The position numbers were made by a program, and so were the translations under genes. From NCBI GenBank assembly GCA_021770655.1, contig JAETQO010000004.1, forward strand, positions 1-64,000: 64,000 bases of DNA, given 5' to 3'. The notes under the pieces were generated by a model, which saw nothing but the letters and a program-made list of their open reading frames with translations, was not told where the DNA came from and did no database searches. This document shows positions 7,835 to 15,730 of this stretch, piece by piece. Numbering within the stretch: position 1 is the first letter of the stretch; each line of letters opens with the position of its first letter. This DNA comes from Ruminococcus sp. GTDB lineage: Bacteria; Bacillota; Clostridia; Oscillospirales; Ruminococcaceae.

Positions 7835-7886
7835 AAAAAATCCTCCCTTGATTCAGAACATATCTTTATTCTGAATATGGGAGGAT
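7835..7886 (-). terminator. metH terminator whose 3' arm is a ribosome binding site
   Basis: On the minus strand, TCCTCCC and ATTCAGA pair with TCTGAAT and GGGAGGA around a 12-base loop, followed by TTTTTT. The hairpin follows the metH stop. The GGGAGGA arm plus the T run is also the ribosome binding site of the downstream small gene starting at 7834. Confidence 0.75.
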
Positions 7887-7900
7887 CTCTTTTACTTTAT

Positions 7901-10264
7901 TCAGTTTCCGAAAAATTTTCTTGCAATATCTACAGATTCCTTTGCATCCTTTGCATAGAAATCCGCTCCGATCTGTTCAGCGTATTCAGGAGTTACCACA
8001 GCGCCGCCCACAAATATCCTGCAATCCACATTATTCTCACGAAGAAGTTTAACCGTGTTTTCCATACTTACAAGCGTTGTTGTCATAAGTGCTGAAAGTC
8101 CCACAAGATGAACTTCGTTTTCGATCGCGCAGTCAACTACCGTCTGATAATCAACGTCCTTACCAAGGTCGATGACATCGTAGCCGTAGTTCTCAAGAAG
8201 GACCTTTACTATATTCTTTCCTATATCATGAATGTCCCCCTTTACGGTGGCAAGAATTATCTTTCCCTTTGAAACGGTTTTTTCGCCCGTGGAAAGAATG
8301 TAGTTCTTTATTACTTCAAAGCAGGTCTGTGCTACGCCTGCTGTCTGGATAAGCTGAGGAAGAAATATCTTTCCGGTTTCAAACTGATCTCCCGCCTTAT
8401 CAAGCGCAGGAATAAGCAATTCGTTTATAATATACATCGGCTCATGTTCTTTAAGAAGTTCGGCTGTAATATCTCTGCCTTCCTTTTTCAAACCGTTTTC
8501 TATAGCATACGGCAGGTCAATATCAGTCTTCTGATCTGCCTCGGCAGTAGCTTTATTATTTCCGCCGTAATGAGCGATATAATCTGCAGAGTTTTTGTCA
8601 ATGTTAGCCAAAAGCTTGTATGAACGTACCGCTCCTGTCATCGCGTCAACGTTAGGATTTATGATAGGAAGATCAAGACCCTTGGTGAGCGCCATCATAA
8701 GGAAGTTGTGACTTACAAGCTCACGGTTCGGGAGACCGAAACTTATATTGGATACTCCCAGCACGGTTTTTAAACCAAGTTCATTCTTAACACGCTCCAA
8801 CGCATTAACAGTCTCCATTACCCCTTCCTGCTCCGCCGACGCGGTCAAAGTAAGACAGTCTATATACACGTCCTCTTTTCTGATACCGTATTCAAGAGCC
8901 TTGTTAAGTATCTTCTCAGCAAGCTCAAAGCGCTTATCCGCAGTCTTTGGAATACCGTTTTCATCAAGAGTAAGCCCCACGACAGCCGCTCCGTACTTCT
9001 TTACCAAAGGCAGAACCTTTTCGATTGAACCGTTTTCCGCATTAACTGAATTGACTATAGGCTTTCCGTTATAAACTCTCAGAGCCGCCTCAAGAACTTC
9101 AGGGATAGTTGAATCTATCTGCAAAGGAACATCTACAACACCTTGAAGAGCTTTGACCGCTTTTACCATCATAGCTTTTTCGTCGATACCGGGAAGTCCT
9201 ACGTTTACGTCAAGAATATCCGCACCGGCGTGTACCTGCTCTATAGCCTGTCCGAGAATATAATCAATATCGTTGGAAAGAAGCGCCTCCTTGAAACGTT
9301 TTTTGCCCGTAGGATTTATTCTTTCGCCGATTATTCTCGGCTGATCTATTTCAACGGTATGCGTTGCAGAACAACAAGCGGCAGGAATGCTATGAATGAT
9401 GTTTACACGCTTTTTTCCTTTGAGCATCTCGCTCAGCTTTCTGATATAATCGGGATCAGTTCCACAGCACCCGCCCAGAATTCTTACTCCGAGAGGGATA
9501 AGCTTTTCCGCAAACTCCGTGAACTCCTCCGGTGTACAGTCATACTCATTTGTCACAGGATCAGGCAAGCCTGCATTTGGTTTTACGATAACGGGAAGAT
9601 TCGTCCATTTGCAAAGCTCCTCAACTACCGGATAAAGCTCTTTCGGCCCGAGGGAACAGTTTACACCGACAGCGTCTACGCCAAGACCTTCAAGAGTCAA
9701 AGCCATTGAGCTTATCGAAACACCGGTGAATGTCCTCATATTCTCTTCAAAAGTCATTGTACAGAGTATCGGCAGTGAGCTGTTTTCTCTCGCCGCAAGA
9801 ACGGCGGCTTTAAGCTCATAAAGATCAGTCATAGTTTCAAACACTATAAGATCTGCAGAACTTCCCGCAACGATCTGCTCCTTATAGACGTCGTAGGCTT
9901 CCTCAAATGTAAAAGTTCCGGTAGGCTCGAGAAGCTGTCCTATAGGACCTATATCAAGAGCAACAAGCGTATCCGTATCCTCGCAGGCTTTACGAGCGTT
10001 CTCGATCGCGGCAGGAATAACTTGCTGTACGGTGTAACCGCACTTTTTAAGCTTGAATCTGTTTGCGCCAAAGGTATTTGCATACACAATATCCGAACCT
10101 GCCTCGATATACTGTCTGTGTATATCCGTTAGCCAATCAGGTTTATCTATGTTCAGCGCTTCGGGAGTACCGCCCATTTCAAGCCCCTTTGCCTGAAGCA
10201 TAGTGCCCATTGCTCCGTCAAGCACCACAAATTCCTTACTGTTCAGCAGTCTTTTAAAATCCAC
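7901..10264 (-). CDS. metH: B12-dependent methionine synthase, without activation domain
   Basis: This 787-residue cobalamin enzyme methylates homocysteine using methyltetrahydrofolate. The domains run in order: homocysteine-binding barrel (LDGAMGTMLQ near residue 15, zinc ligands in VNCSLG and LGGCCGTDP), pterin-binding barrel (IIGERINPTGKKRF, DVNVGLPG), cap, and B12-binding domain (GDIHDIGKNIV with the cobalt-ligand His). The C-terminal S-adenosylmethionine activation domain of full-length MetH is absent and is supplied by the upstream gene. I chose the GTG at 10264 because AAGGGG lies 8 bases upstream; the ATG at 10297 has a weak site. It overlaps the end of the upstream gene by 11 bases, which suggests coupling. 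No cobalamin riboswitch was seen. Confidence 0.92.
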   Translation of the reverse strand: MDFKRLLNSKEFVVLDGAMGTMLQAKGLEMGGTPEALNIDKPDWLTDIHRQYIEAGSDIVYANTFGANRFKLKKCGYTVQQVIPAAIENARKACEDTDTLVALDIGPIGQLLEPTGTFTFEEAYDVYKEQIVAGSSADLIVFETMTDLYELKAAVLAARENSSLPILCTMTFEENMRTFTGVSISSMALTLEGLGVDAVGVNCSLGPKELYPVVEELCKWTNLPVIVKPNAGLPDPVTNEYDCTPEEFTEFAEKLIPLGVRILGGCCGTDPDYIRKLSEMLKGKKRVNIIHSIPAACCSATHTVEIDQPRIIGERINPTGKKRFKEALLSNDIDYILGQAIEQVHAGADILDVNVGLPGIDEKAMMVKAVKALQGVVDVPLQIDSTIPEVLEAALRVYNGKPIVNSVNAENGSIEKVLPLVKKYGAAVVGLTLDENGIPKTADKRFELAEKILNKALEYGIRKEDVYIDCLTLTASAEQEGVMETVNALERVKNELGLKTVLGVSNISFGLPNRELVSHNFLMMALTKGLDLPIINPNVDAMTGAVRSYKLLANIDKNSADYIAHYGGNNKATAEADQKTDIDLPYAIENGLKKEGRDITAELLKEHEPMYIINELLIPALDKAGDQFETGKIFLPQLIQTAGVAQTCFEVIKNYILSTGEKTVSKGKIILATVKGDIHDIGKNIVKVLLENYGYDVIDLGKDVDYQTVVDCAIENEVHLVGLSALMTTTLVSMENTVKLLRENNVDCRIFVGGAVVTPEYAEQIGADFYAKDAKESVDIARKFFGN

Positions 10265-10925
10265 AATGTTCGCCCCTTTTTCTGAATTGACAGACATTTC
10301 TCATATTACAGCTTGCACAGCCTCGTCTGCCTTTTGAAATTTCATGTTCCGATATTCCTATCACAGCGGTTACTGATTTTCTCGGAGTGAGAATATTATT
10401 TTCCGTTGCGTTAAGACCTATAAGCTTAGGCGCATTCAGCACGTCCAAAAAGGTTCTCTGAACACTTATCGGCAGATCTCCGTAGCCCGGAGAAAAACGC
10501 CAGGTCTGATAACAGCCCGTTAGTTTTTCTTTTACGATTTCGTCTACACCGTCGCAGACCTGCTCTATTGCCGCGCTGGCAAGACAATCACTGACAACCG
10601 CTTTCGTCATATCCTCAGCCTCATACGCGCGAAGGAGCTTATCGACACCCGCAGAAATGGTAGCCGCAAAAAGCACGCACCGGGAACAGCCTTTCAGATG
10701 TTCGCATATATCCTTTCCTCCCAAAAAAAGCGGCGTTCCTAAAATCTCAATTCCGTTATCCCTTGGGATTATTCCGAAAAGCCTATATACAAATTTGGGA
10801 TTTATCACGTCAAGCAGAGCCTTTTCACATTCGTCAATAACAGCCTGCGTTTTTTTGTCGGGTTTATTACCGCGAAAGCCCATATACCTTGCGGCTTCCT
10901 GCTGATTTATTCTTTCTAATTTCAA
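10254..10925 (-). CDS. Methionine synthase reactivation protein
   Basis: This 223-residue protein resembles the stand-alone B12-dependent methionine synthase activation domain. It would rescue oxidised cob(II)alamin in MetH by reductive methylation with S-adenosylmethionine. The RFSPGYGDLPIS stretch matches the SAM-binding R..PGY signature of the activation domain, and LTPRKSVTAVIGIS follows as in the family. A C-terminal cysteine group (CASCNMRNVC) is present. The start is a TTG with GAGGGTGG upstream. It overlaps metH and shares its promoter, so enzyme and repair factor are made together. Confidence 0.85.
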   Translation of the reverse strand: MKLERINQQEAARYMGFRGNKPDKKTQAVIDECEKALLDVINPKFVYRLFGIIPRDNGIEILGTPLFLGGKDICEHLKGCSRCVLFAATISAGVDKLLRAYEAEDMTKAVVSDCLASAAIEQVCDGVDEIVKEKLTGCYQTWRFSPGYGDLPISVQRTFLDVLNAPKLIGLNATENNILTPRKSVTAVIGISEHEISKGRRGCASCNMRNVCQFRKRGEHCGF

Positions 10926-10944
10926 ATTACCACCCTCTGAATAC

Positions 10945-10973
10945 AGTATATCACATTACTGTGAAATTTACAA
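10945..10973 (-). promoter_or_regulatory. Promoter of the methionine synthase operon
   Basis: Minus strand: TTGTAA, 17-base spacer, TATACT. The spacer contains the small dyad TCACAGTAATGTGA, which could be an operator. Confidence 0.6.
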
Positions 10974-11088
10974 CTACAAATAATATATCTATATTCATAG
11001 TTTAAAACTATACCTGCGTTTGGAATATTTATATTTTGCAGCGCAAAATTATTTTTTCATTTTGCACTAATATTATTCGTCCGTGGCT

Positions 11089-11128
11089 AAAAAAACAGCG
11101 CAAAAGCAATACTGCCTTTTACGCTGTA
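11089..11128 (-). terminator. Terminator of the XRE regulator gene
   Basis: On the minus strand ACAGCG-t-AAAAG pairs with CTTTT-g-CGCTGT and is followed by TTTTTTT, just past the stop at 11133. Confidence 0.85.
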
Positions 11129-11132
11129 AATT

Positions 11133-11669
11133 TCAAGTAAGACTTTTATAGTATTCACTCAGTCGCTCTGCTGTTTTTTTCAGAATATCTTCTGCGGCGG
11201 TTTCAACGCTTTCATTCGCAAAGATACCCTGCTTAGAAAGATCTTTTGCTTTTCCGGCATAATCTACTGCCGACTGTAGATCAGCTGTTTTTTCGGAAAC
11301 TGAAAGCTCCTGAGCAAGATAACAGCAGGCTTTTGCCTTTATCGCTGTCACTTCATCAGGAAAATCATCAGGCGTTTCTGAATCGGCAACCGCCCTGTAG
11401 TTCTTTTGAATGAAACAGTCCCGTATATTTATATAGTCCAGAGCGTTAAAAGCTGTATCGTTACCGTTTTCGTCGGGCATAAGCGTACCAAGCGGTATCT
11501 CAAGCACTCTGCACAGATATTCAAGAGTTTTTATCGACGGAGTTGCCGCTCCGCTTTCTATCTGGCTGAGCATATTACGAGTTATGAAATCTCCGACTAC
11601 CTCGCTCTGAGTCATTTTTTTTGCAAGACGGGCTTCTTTTATCCGCCTGCCAAGAGTTATTCCGTCCAT
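11133..11669 (-). CDS. XRE-family transcriptional regulator
   Basis: This 178-residue protein has an N-terminal helix-turn-helix of the Cro/C1 type (residues about 5-60: LGRRIKEARLAKKMTQSEVV, then FITRNMLSQIESG and PSIKTLEYLCRVLEIPLG). The C-terminal part is helical and tetratricopeptide-like, as in regulators that sense a peptide or small ligand. I chose the ATG at 11669 because AGGAGG lies 9 bases upstream; the GTG 21 bases further out overlaps that site. The gene is divergent from the NfeD/flotillin locus, and both promoters carry a matching dyad directly after the -10 box, so it probably represses itself and that locus. The target assignment is inferred. Confidence 0.85.
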   Translation of the reverse strand: MDGITLGRRIKEARLAKKMTQSEVVGDFITRNMLSQIESGAATPSIKTLEYLCRVLEIPLGTLMPDENGNDTAFNALDYINIRDCFIQKNYRAVADSETPDDFPDEVTAIKAKACCYLAQELSVSEKTADLQSAVDYAGKAKDLSKQGIFANESVETAAEDILKKTAERLSEYYKSLT

Positions 11670-11695
11670 GACAAATTGCCCTCCTCTCACAAATC

Positions 11696-11710
11696 GTAAA
11701 TGTCATTTAC
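11696..11710. promoter_or_regulatory. Putative XRE operator at the regulator's own promoter
   Basis: The perfect dyad GTAAATG-t-CATTTAC lies 4 bases after the regulator's -10 box (11715-11720 on the minus strand) and covers the expected transcript start. The same GTAAAT/ATTTAC half-sites recur at 11856-11872. Confidence 0.65.
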
Positions 11711-11714
11711 ATAT

Positions 11715-11743
11715 ATAATAGCAGATTTATATTCTCAATGCAA
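11715..11743 (-). promoter_or_regulatory. Promoter of the XRE regulator gene
   Basis: Minus strand: TTGCAT, 17-base spacer, TATTAT, immediately upstream of the dyad at 11696-11710. Confidence 0.65.
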
Positions 11744-11823
11744 GCGTTTCACAAAAAATTAACATTTGAAATTAAGGCAACGAAAAACGGTTGAAAAATA
11801 TTTTGAATTTTGTGAAAAACCTA

Positions 11824-11852
11824 TTGACAAAGAAAGAAATATGATATATAAT
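11824..11852 (+). promoter_or_regulatory. Promoter of the NfeD gene
   Basis: A consensus-like promoter: TTGACA, 17-base spacer, TATAAT. It is followed after 3 bases by the dyad at 11856-11872. Confidence 0.85.
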
Positions 11853-11855
11853 AGA

Positions 11856-11872
11856 CGTAAATAAAATTTACG
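11856..11872. promoter_or_regulatory. Putative XRE operator at the NfeD promoter
   Basis: The dyad CGTAAAT-aaa-ATTTACG covers the expected start of transcription. It shares CGTAAAT and ATTTAC half-sites with the dyad at 11696-11710, at the same position relative to the -10 box. Confidence 0.65.
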
Positions 11873-11898
11873 CAAATGTATATGGAGGTGCATTCAAT

Positions 11899-12579
11899 AT
11901 GAGCGAATGGTGGGAAGAATTGTCGCTTTTGTTAAAGGTGCTTTACTGTATAGCATTTCCGTCAACGCTGATACTGCTGATACAGACTGTGCTTTCAATG
12001 TTCGGTATGCACGACGGCGGCGGCGGTCACGATTTCAGCGATACATCAGGACTGGATCTTGACATTGACATCGATACCGACATAAGCGGTCACGGAAACT
12101 TTGATTTAAGTCACGGCGTTCATGATATGGGCGCTGATCACAATATTGACGGCGGTAATCCGGCAGATTTTACGTCAATGAGAATGTTCACTCTGCAAAC
12201 TGTCGTAACGTTCTTTACCGTGTTCAGCTGGTCGTCGATTGTGCTGGTAAGCTCAGGCGTTCTGCCCGTTCTTTCTACCGTGATAGGATTTGTCCTGGGA
12301 CTTGCTACAATGCTGTTAGTCGCAAAGATCGTTCAGCTCTCTTTAAGACTGGCGGAAAACGGTACGGCTGATTTAAAAAACGCTATTGGCGAAACAGCAA
12401 CTGTCTACATTCCCTGCCCTCCCCGAAATCAAGGGCTTGGAAAAGTCAACGTAACGATAAACGATCAGCTTATGGAGCTTACTGCCGCAAACAGCGGTGA
12501 CGAAGTTATCAGCACAGGCACTCAGGTACGCATTATCGATTTAAGGGGAGATACTGTAGTAGTTGAAAAGGAGCAGTAA
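11899..12579 (+). CDS. NfeD-family membrane protein (YuaF type)
   Basis: This 226-residue protein has a membrane helix near residues 10-35, a His/Asp/Gly-rich extracytoplasmic segment (HDGGGGHDFSD...), two further helices around 95-150, and a C-terminal OB-fold-like NfeD domain (IGETATVYIP...). It resembles B. subtilis YuaF, the partner of flotillin FloT/YuaG. The gene next downstream is a flotillin, which supports this. The GGAGGTG site before the ATG is strong. Such pairs organise membrane microdomains. The His-rich loop could bind metal, but this is only an impression. Confidence 0.8.
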   Translation: MSEWWEELSLLLKVLYCIAFPSTLILLIQTVLSMFGMHDGGGGHDFSDTSGLDLDIDIDTDISGHGNFDLSHGVHDMGADHNIDGGNPADFTSMRMFTLQTVVTFFTVFSWSSIVLVSSGVLPVLSTVIGFVLGLATMLLVAKIVQLSLRLAENGTADLKNAIGETATVYIPCPPRNQGLGKVNVTINDQLMELTAANSGDEVISTGTQVRIIDLRGDTVVVEKEQ

Positions 12580-12908
12580 CAGCTCGGTCAAAATGTGCGT
12601 AAAAGATAAAAAATATATCGGATCATTATATCCGAAAATAATTGTGAGAACAAATTGTCAAATAGATAATTATAACAGCAAGCGGATAATACACCATAAA
12701 ACGGCAGGGAATCATATTCTCATTGTTAATACAGCTTACAGATATTTTGCTGTTTTTTACAAAAACGACTTAAAATCGCTTGATTATTGTCGTAATTGCT
12801 GATATAATTAATTAGTGCATATAATTCCGTCTGATCAAGCGGAATTATATAATAAATCCGCCCGTGATATGCGGGCAAAAAAATAAATAATATATGGAGG
12901 AAAAAACT
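12580..12908 (+). promoter_or_regulatory. Flotillin leader: promoter 12780-12808 and two hairpins
   Basis: This 329-base gap has no credible gene. It contains a promoter TTGATT, 17-base spacer, TATAAT (12780-12808), then two hairpins in the leader: ATAATTCCG/CGGAATTAT (12821-12848) and GCCCG/CGGGC (12860-12876). The second is followed by A residues, so it is not a plus-strand terminator. Flotillin can thus be transcribed separately from the NfeD gene. Confidence 0.6.
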
Positions 12909-14372
12909 ATGGGTATGGGTCCGGTAATTATCGTATGCGTGATAGTAGTCGTGCTGTTTGCGGCAATAATGGCTATTTTGTCACGATACAGAAAATGCCC
13001 GTCAGACAAGGTTCTGGTTATTTACGGTAAAGTCGGTACGGACAAAAACGGTCAGGCACGAAGCGCTAGATGTATTCACGGAGGAGCGGCTTTCATCGTC
13101 CCTATTATTCAGTCTTATGAATATATGGATCTAACGCCGATTTCCATTAATGTGGATCTGAAAAACGCTCTGTCAAAACAGAACATCAGAATCGATGTTC
13201 CGTCAAGATTTACCGTTGGTATCTCGACAGAACCCGGTGTCATGCAGAATGCCGCCGAAAGACTTCTCGGCTTGAAGCTGATAGAAATTCAGGAGCTTGC
13301 CAAGGATATTATCTTCGGACAGCTGAGACTTATCATTGCGACTATGGACATTGAGGAGATAAACTCCGACAGAGATAAATTTCTTCTCGCCGTATCAAAC
13401 AACGTTGAGATAGAACTGAAAAAGATAGGTCTTAAACTTATCAACGTAAACGTTACGGATATTACCGACGAGTCGGGATACCTCGAGGCGCTCGGTAAAG
13501 AAGCTGCCGCTAAGGCTATCAACGACGCTAAGAAATCTGTTGCCGAAAAGCACAGAGACGGTGAGATCGGTCAAGCGAACGCTCAGAAGGATCAGCGTAT
13601 TCAGGTTGCCGCTGCAAACGCTTCGGCTATCGACGGTGAAAACCAGGCTAAGATCGAGGTCGCTCAGTCTGAGGCTCTCAGACGTGAGCGTGAAGCGGAA
13701 GCTCTCAGACAGGCAACAGCAGCCGAAGCTGTACAGGCGGCTAAGGCAAAGCAGGAAGCTTACATAGCTCAGCAGTCCGCCGAGCAGACAAGAGCAGAAC
13801 TTGAAAAGGCTACTCAGACTGCCGACGTTATCGTAAAAGCACAGATTTCCAAACAGCAGGCTGAGATCGAAGCCGAGGCTCAGGCTGAAGTCGTAAGACG
13901 CAAGGCAAAGGGTGAGGCGGACGCTATCTTCGCAAAAATGGAGGCTGAGGCTAAAGGTAATCAGGAGATACTCACCAAACAGGCCGAAGGTATGCGTAAA
14001 CTTGTTGAAGCTGCCGGCGGAGATGCAAATGCGGCTGTAAGACTTATCGTTGCCGACAAGCTTGAAGATCTTATCGCTATTCAGGTTGAAGCTATCAAGA
14101 ACATTAAGATAGATAAGATAACCGTTTGGGATTCAGGCAAAGGCGCAGACGGCAAAAACTCTACAGCAAACTTTTTAAGCGGACTTATGGAGTCTGTACC
14201 TCCGCTTAACGACTTGTTCAATCAGGCAGGTATGTCGCTCCCGGACTTCTTGGGAAAGGATATAAATGAAGCTATAAAAAAATCTCAGGAAGAGGCTGTA
14301 AAAATAGTTTCCGAAGAAGCTGAAACAGTTGACCCGAACGATGTTGAGGTAATAGAACCGGCTGACAAATAA
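12909..14372 (+). CDS. floT: Flotillin-like SPFH protein
   Basis: This 487-residue protein has one N-terminal membrane hairpin (residues 5-25), an SPFH/band 7 domain (about 30-210), and a long coiled coil rich in Ala/Glu/Gln/Lys (about 215-375, EAEA/AKAKQEAYIAQQ-type repeats), then a C-terminal helical tail. This is the flotillin layout, not the shorter stomatin layout. I chose the ATG at 12909 because GGAGG lies 8 bases upstream; the ATG at 12894 would place that site inside the gene. Flotillins scaffold membrane microdomains and partner with NfeD proteins, as encoded here. Confidence 0.9.
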   Translation: MGMGPVIIVCVIVVVLFAAIMAILSRYRKCPSDKVLVIYGKVGTDKNGQARSARCIHGGAAFIVPIIQSYEYMDLTPISINVDLKNALSKQNIRIDVPSRFTVGISTEPGVMQNAAERLLGLKLIEIQELAKDIIFGQLRLIIATMDIEEINSDRDKFLLAVSNNVEIELKKIGLKLINVNVTDITDESGYLEALGKEAAAKAINDAKKSVAEKHRDGEIGQANAQKDQRIQVAAANASAIDGENQAKIEVAQSEALRREREAEALRQATAAEAVQAAKAKQEAYIAQQSAEQTRAELEKATQTADVIVKAQISKQQAEIEAEAQAEVVRRKAKGEADAIFAKMEAEAKGNQEILTKQAEGMRKLVEAAGGDANAAVRLIVADKLEDLIAIQVEAIKNIKIDKITVWDSGKGADGKNSTANFLSGLMESVPPLNDLFNQAGMSLPDFLGKDINEAIKKSQEEAVKIVSEEAETVDPNDVEVIEPADK

Positions 14373-14378
14373 AATCGA

Positions 14379-14411
14379 CCTCCGCAGTTTAACTATTGCG
14401 GAGGATTTTTT
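14379..14411 (+). terminator. Flotillin terminator
   Basis: The stem CCTCCGCA/TGCGGAGG has a 10-base loop and is followed by ATTTTTTT. Confidence 0.85.
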
Positions 14412-14456
14412 ATGCAAAATGCTGTAAATATTGTTTTTAATTTGTTCGACTTGCTA

Positions 14457-14485
14457 TTGACAGAAAATTTCATTTACATTATAAT
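14457..14485 (+). promoter_or_regulatory. Promoter of the secreted protein gene at 14554
   Basis: TTGACA, 17-base spacer, TATAAT: a near-consensus sigma-A promoter about 60 bases before the start codon. Confidence 0.85.
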
Positions 14486-14553
14486 ATAATTAGTGGAAAA
14501 GTTTAGCTTATAGTAAAGAATAACGATATCCATGCCGAAAGGAGGCACTCATT

Positions 14554-15057
14554 ATGAAAAAAGAATGTACAAAATCAATAATCGGCACCGTAAAATACCT
14601 TGCTATCGCAACTGCTATTGTAAGTTGCTCTTCGCTTTCCGGTGTTGCCGCAGATGTTGAAGAAAATGACAACAATGTCAACAACGGCTATATTGAAATT
14701 GAACAAACATCAAAAGGAAGCACGCCCGAGGAGCGAGAGGCTATTCTTAACAAGTTCAACAAAGAACATGGAACAAATTATCAGATAGCCACAAAAGAAC
14801 AAGCCGAACGTATAGGTCAAGATGCGGAAGAACAAGAAAAAGAATTTAACAGTATGTCTTCTGAGAAATTTGAAGAGTATTTAACAGAAATATACGAAAA
14901 TGAACAAGGTATTTTGAATGATAAACAAAAATTCGAACTTGAAAATCCTGTATTTATGGAACCCTATAATGCCGATGAAACTATTACTAAAGAAGCTGAG
15001 CGTGTATACGGGGACGAGGAAGATGTGGAATTGTTAAATAAGCGTCAATGCAACTGA
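14554..15057 (+). CDS. Secreted acidic protein, unknown function
   Basis: This 167-residue protein starts with a basic-hydrophobic signal peptide (MKKECTKSIIG... up to about residue 32, likely cleavage after GVAA). The mature part is acidic and glutamate-rich, predicted helical, with motifs such as TPEEREAILNKFNKEHGTNY. The Cys-Ser-Ser stretch is inside the hydrophobic segment and does not form a convincing lipobox. The family is not recognised. The gene stands alone with its own strong promoter and a GGAGG site, and shares a terminator with the converging nrdG gene. Confidence 0.7.
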   Translation: MKKECTKSIIGTVKYLAIATAIVSCSSLSGVAADVEENDNNVNNGYIEIEQTSKGSTPEEREAILNKFNKEHGTNYQIATKEQAERIGQDAEEQEKEFNSMSSEKFEEYLTEIYENEQGILNDKQKFELENPVFMEPYNADETITKEAERVYGDEEDVELLNKRQCN

Positions 15058-15112
15058 TACAGTTGTTCGTATTGGCAGTATAACACCGATATAAAATATG
15101 TACTATTATACC

Positions 15113-15151
15113 AAAACAGCGAGTTTCGTAATACCGAAACCCGCTGTTTTT
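15113..15151. terminator. Bidirectional terminator between 14554 gene and nrdG
   Basis: AACAGCG-a-GTTTCG pairs with CGAAAC-c-CGCTGTT, with A runs on one side and T runs on the other, between convergent genes. Confidence 0.85.
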
Positions 15152-15158
15152 CATAAAC

Positions 15159-15674
15159 CTAAAAAGGACTAATAACGACAGCTCTTCCCTCTTTCAAAGA
15201 CTTCTGCACGTCAATGAACCGCTGATTTGAACTTCCCATAAATTTAAGCTCAAGACTGCGCTTTGAAAGCACAAAAGGACCGTCCACAAGATAATCCAGT
15301 CGTTTCAAAAGCTCCATATAGCCGTTATCCGCGTCTGCGTTAGACACAAGATACTCATAAGTATAGCCTGTGTAGGAAATAATGTTCAGCGGAAAACCGC
15401 CAAAACCTTTTATCTTATCCGCCAACTCTGTCAATGGTTTACATTGGCAGAACGGTTCTCCGCCGCTGTATGTAACGCCGTCTAAAAGAGGATCTTTTAT
15501 TATTTCCCGTAATATAAGATCCGTCTCCACAAGATGCCCGCCGTTAAAATCATGGGTCTGGGGATTATGACAACCCTCACAGTTATGAGGGCAACCCTGA
15601 GTGAATATCGTATACCTAAAGCCCGGTCCGTCTACTATGGACTCCCCGACCGTACCAGCAATCCTGATCTTCAT
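15159..15674 (-). CDS. nrdG: Anaerobic ribonucleotide reductase activase
   Basis: This 171-residue radical SAM enzyme would generate the glycyl radical on NrdD. The CX3CX2C cluster motif is CPHNCEGC (residues about 28-35), followed by the HNPQTHDF stretch and GEP-type GGEPFCQ typical of NrdG. I chose the ATG at 15674 with CGGAG upstream; the longer frame begins inside the preceding hairpin. It lies 56 bases after nrdD, with an ATGGACGA/TCGTCCAT hairpin between the two genes. Confidence 0.92.
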   Translation of the reverse strand: MKIRIAGTVGESIVDGPGFRYTIFTQGCPHNCEGCHNPQTHDFNGGHLVETDLILREIIKDPLLDGVTYSGGEPFCQCKPLTELADKIKGFGGFPLNIISYTGYTYEYLVSNADADNGYMELLKRLDYLVDGPFVLSKRSLELKFMGSSNQRFIDVQKSLKEGRAVVISPF

Positions 15675-15730
15675 ATTTTTTCTCCGTAAATAAGCAATGG
15701 ACGAGTTTGATTCGTCCATGCGTTTTTGTA

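Noticed and set aside
9143-9709. 188-residue plus-strand open frame inside metH
   Set aside because: It is antisense to the well-supported methionine synthase gene, has no binding site and no recognisable domain.
10926-11088. Cobalamin or SAM riboswitch ahead of the methionine synthase operon
   Set aside because: The leader between promoter and TTG start is only about 20 bases, and no B12-box or S-box pattern was seen.
12563-12802. 79-residue plus-strand open frame after the NfeD gene
   Set aside because: It starts inside the end of the NfeD gene, lacks a binding site and has an unstructured composition. The region is better read as the flotillin leader.
12860-12880. GCCCG/CGGGC hairpin as a terminator
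   Set aside because: On the plus strand it is followed by A residues, not T, and there is no gene on the minus strand that would end there.
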